Source: Gammaproteobacteria bacterium
Lineage (GTDB): Bacteria; Pseudomonadota; Gammaproteobacteria; Chromatiales; Chromatiaceae
NCBI GenBank assembly: GCA_006227775.1
Contig: SBFV01000232.1
Coordinates: 1-5,229, forward strand
Length of the DNA stretch: 5,229 nucleotides
Direction: 5' to 3'
Each line of letters opens with the position of its first letter. Position 1 is the first letter of the stretch. The notes under the pieces are model-generated. The model saw nothing but the letters and a program-made list of their open reading frames with translations, made no database searches and was not told the origin of the DNA. Position numbers and translations under genes: made by a program. This document shows, piece by piece, positions 5,092-5,229 of the stretch.

Positions 5092-5229
5092 TCAGAGCAG
5101 ATCGGCAACCACCTCACGCTCACCGAGCAGTTCCTGCTCGGTCACCTGCATCCGTTCCTTGCCGAAGGCGGTGACCTCCAGACCTTGTACGATCTGGTAG
5201 TTGCCCGCCTGGCAGGTCACGGGGAAGGA
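5092..5229 (-). CDS. mdh: Malate dehydrogenase, C-terminal 45 residues (5' end outside window)
   Basis: The enzyme oxidises malate to oxaloacetate with NAD in the TCA cycle. The minus-strand frame is open from the window edge (5229) to a TGA stop at 5092-5094. The 45 residues carry the C-terminal pattern of the MDH group that includes animal cytosolic and Burkholderia-type bacterial enzymes: SFPVTC, then VQGLEVTAF, then ERMQVTEQELLGERE and a final DLL. In relatives this reads SFPV...V(Q/E)GL...F(S)RE+M..T..EL.EE. The active-site His and the NAD-binding domain lie outside the window, so activity cannot be judged. The call rests on family recall from a short fragment. Another member of the lactate/malate dehydrogenase superfamily is the main alternative. 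Confidence 0.82.
   Translation of the reverse strand, partial: SFPVTCQAGNYQIVQGLEVTAFGKERMQVTEQELLGEREVVADLL

Noticed and set aside
1..5229. Mobile element, phage or defence genes
   Set aside because: No transposase, integrase, nuclease or toxin-antitoxin motif was seen in any frame, and all recognised genes are housekeeping genes with similar GC-rich codon use.

Overview
The window is GC-rich chromosomal DNA from what looks like a gammaproteobacterium. The proteins are of gammaproteobacterial or close proteobacterial type. The mix of glycogen synthase, glucose-6-phosphate isomerase and a malate dehydrogenase of the 'VQGL' type would fit a purple sulfur bacterium (Chromatiales), but that lineage guess is inference from general appearance, not a search. 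No mobile element, phage gene, CRISPR array, tRNA or rRNA was seen.

Layout. (1) Bases 1-431, + strand: the 3' half of psd (phosphatidylserine decarboxylase), cut by the window edge, with its self-cleavage site intact. (2) Bases 432-620: a gap between convergent genes holding two imperfect hairpins and a 12-bp palindrome. (3) Bases 621-1040, - strand: a small DUF971 (gamma-butyrobetaine hydroxylase N-terminal-like) protein. (4) Bases 1053-1601: about 550 bases without a credible gene but full of repeats. These are a short hairpin, an AT-rich patch that may be the DUF971 promoter, nine in-phase heptanucleotides, a degenerate tandem array with a period of about 40 bases, a terminator-like inverted repeat and a hexamer run. 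(5) Bases 1602-3245, - strand: complete pgi. (6) Bases 3246-3491: the divergent pgi/glgA control region. (7) Bases 3492-5051, + strand: complete glgA, with an uncertain start. (8) Bases 5092-5229, - strand: the last 45 codons of a malate dehydrogenase, convergent with glgA, with a strong inverted repeat across the glgA stop codon.

How the genes fit together. pgi and glgA are divergently placed. Pgi interconverts fructose 6-phosphate and glucose 6-phosphate, the entry to glucose 1-phosphate and ADP-glucose, and GlgA polymerises ADP-glucose into glycogen. Malate dehydrogenase belongs to the TCA cycle. psd (membrane phosphatidylethanolamine synthesis) and the DUF971 gene have no evident link to carbon storage.

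The genes themselves are ordinary housekeeping genes, and no undescribed multi-gene system is visible. The least explained part is the repeat-rich spacer at 1180-1590. The glgA translation start is the main annotation problem.
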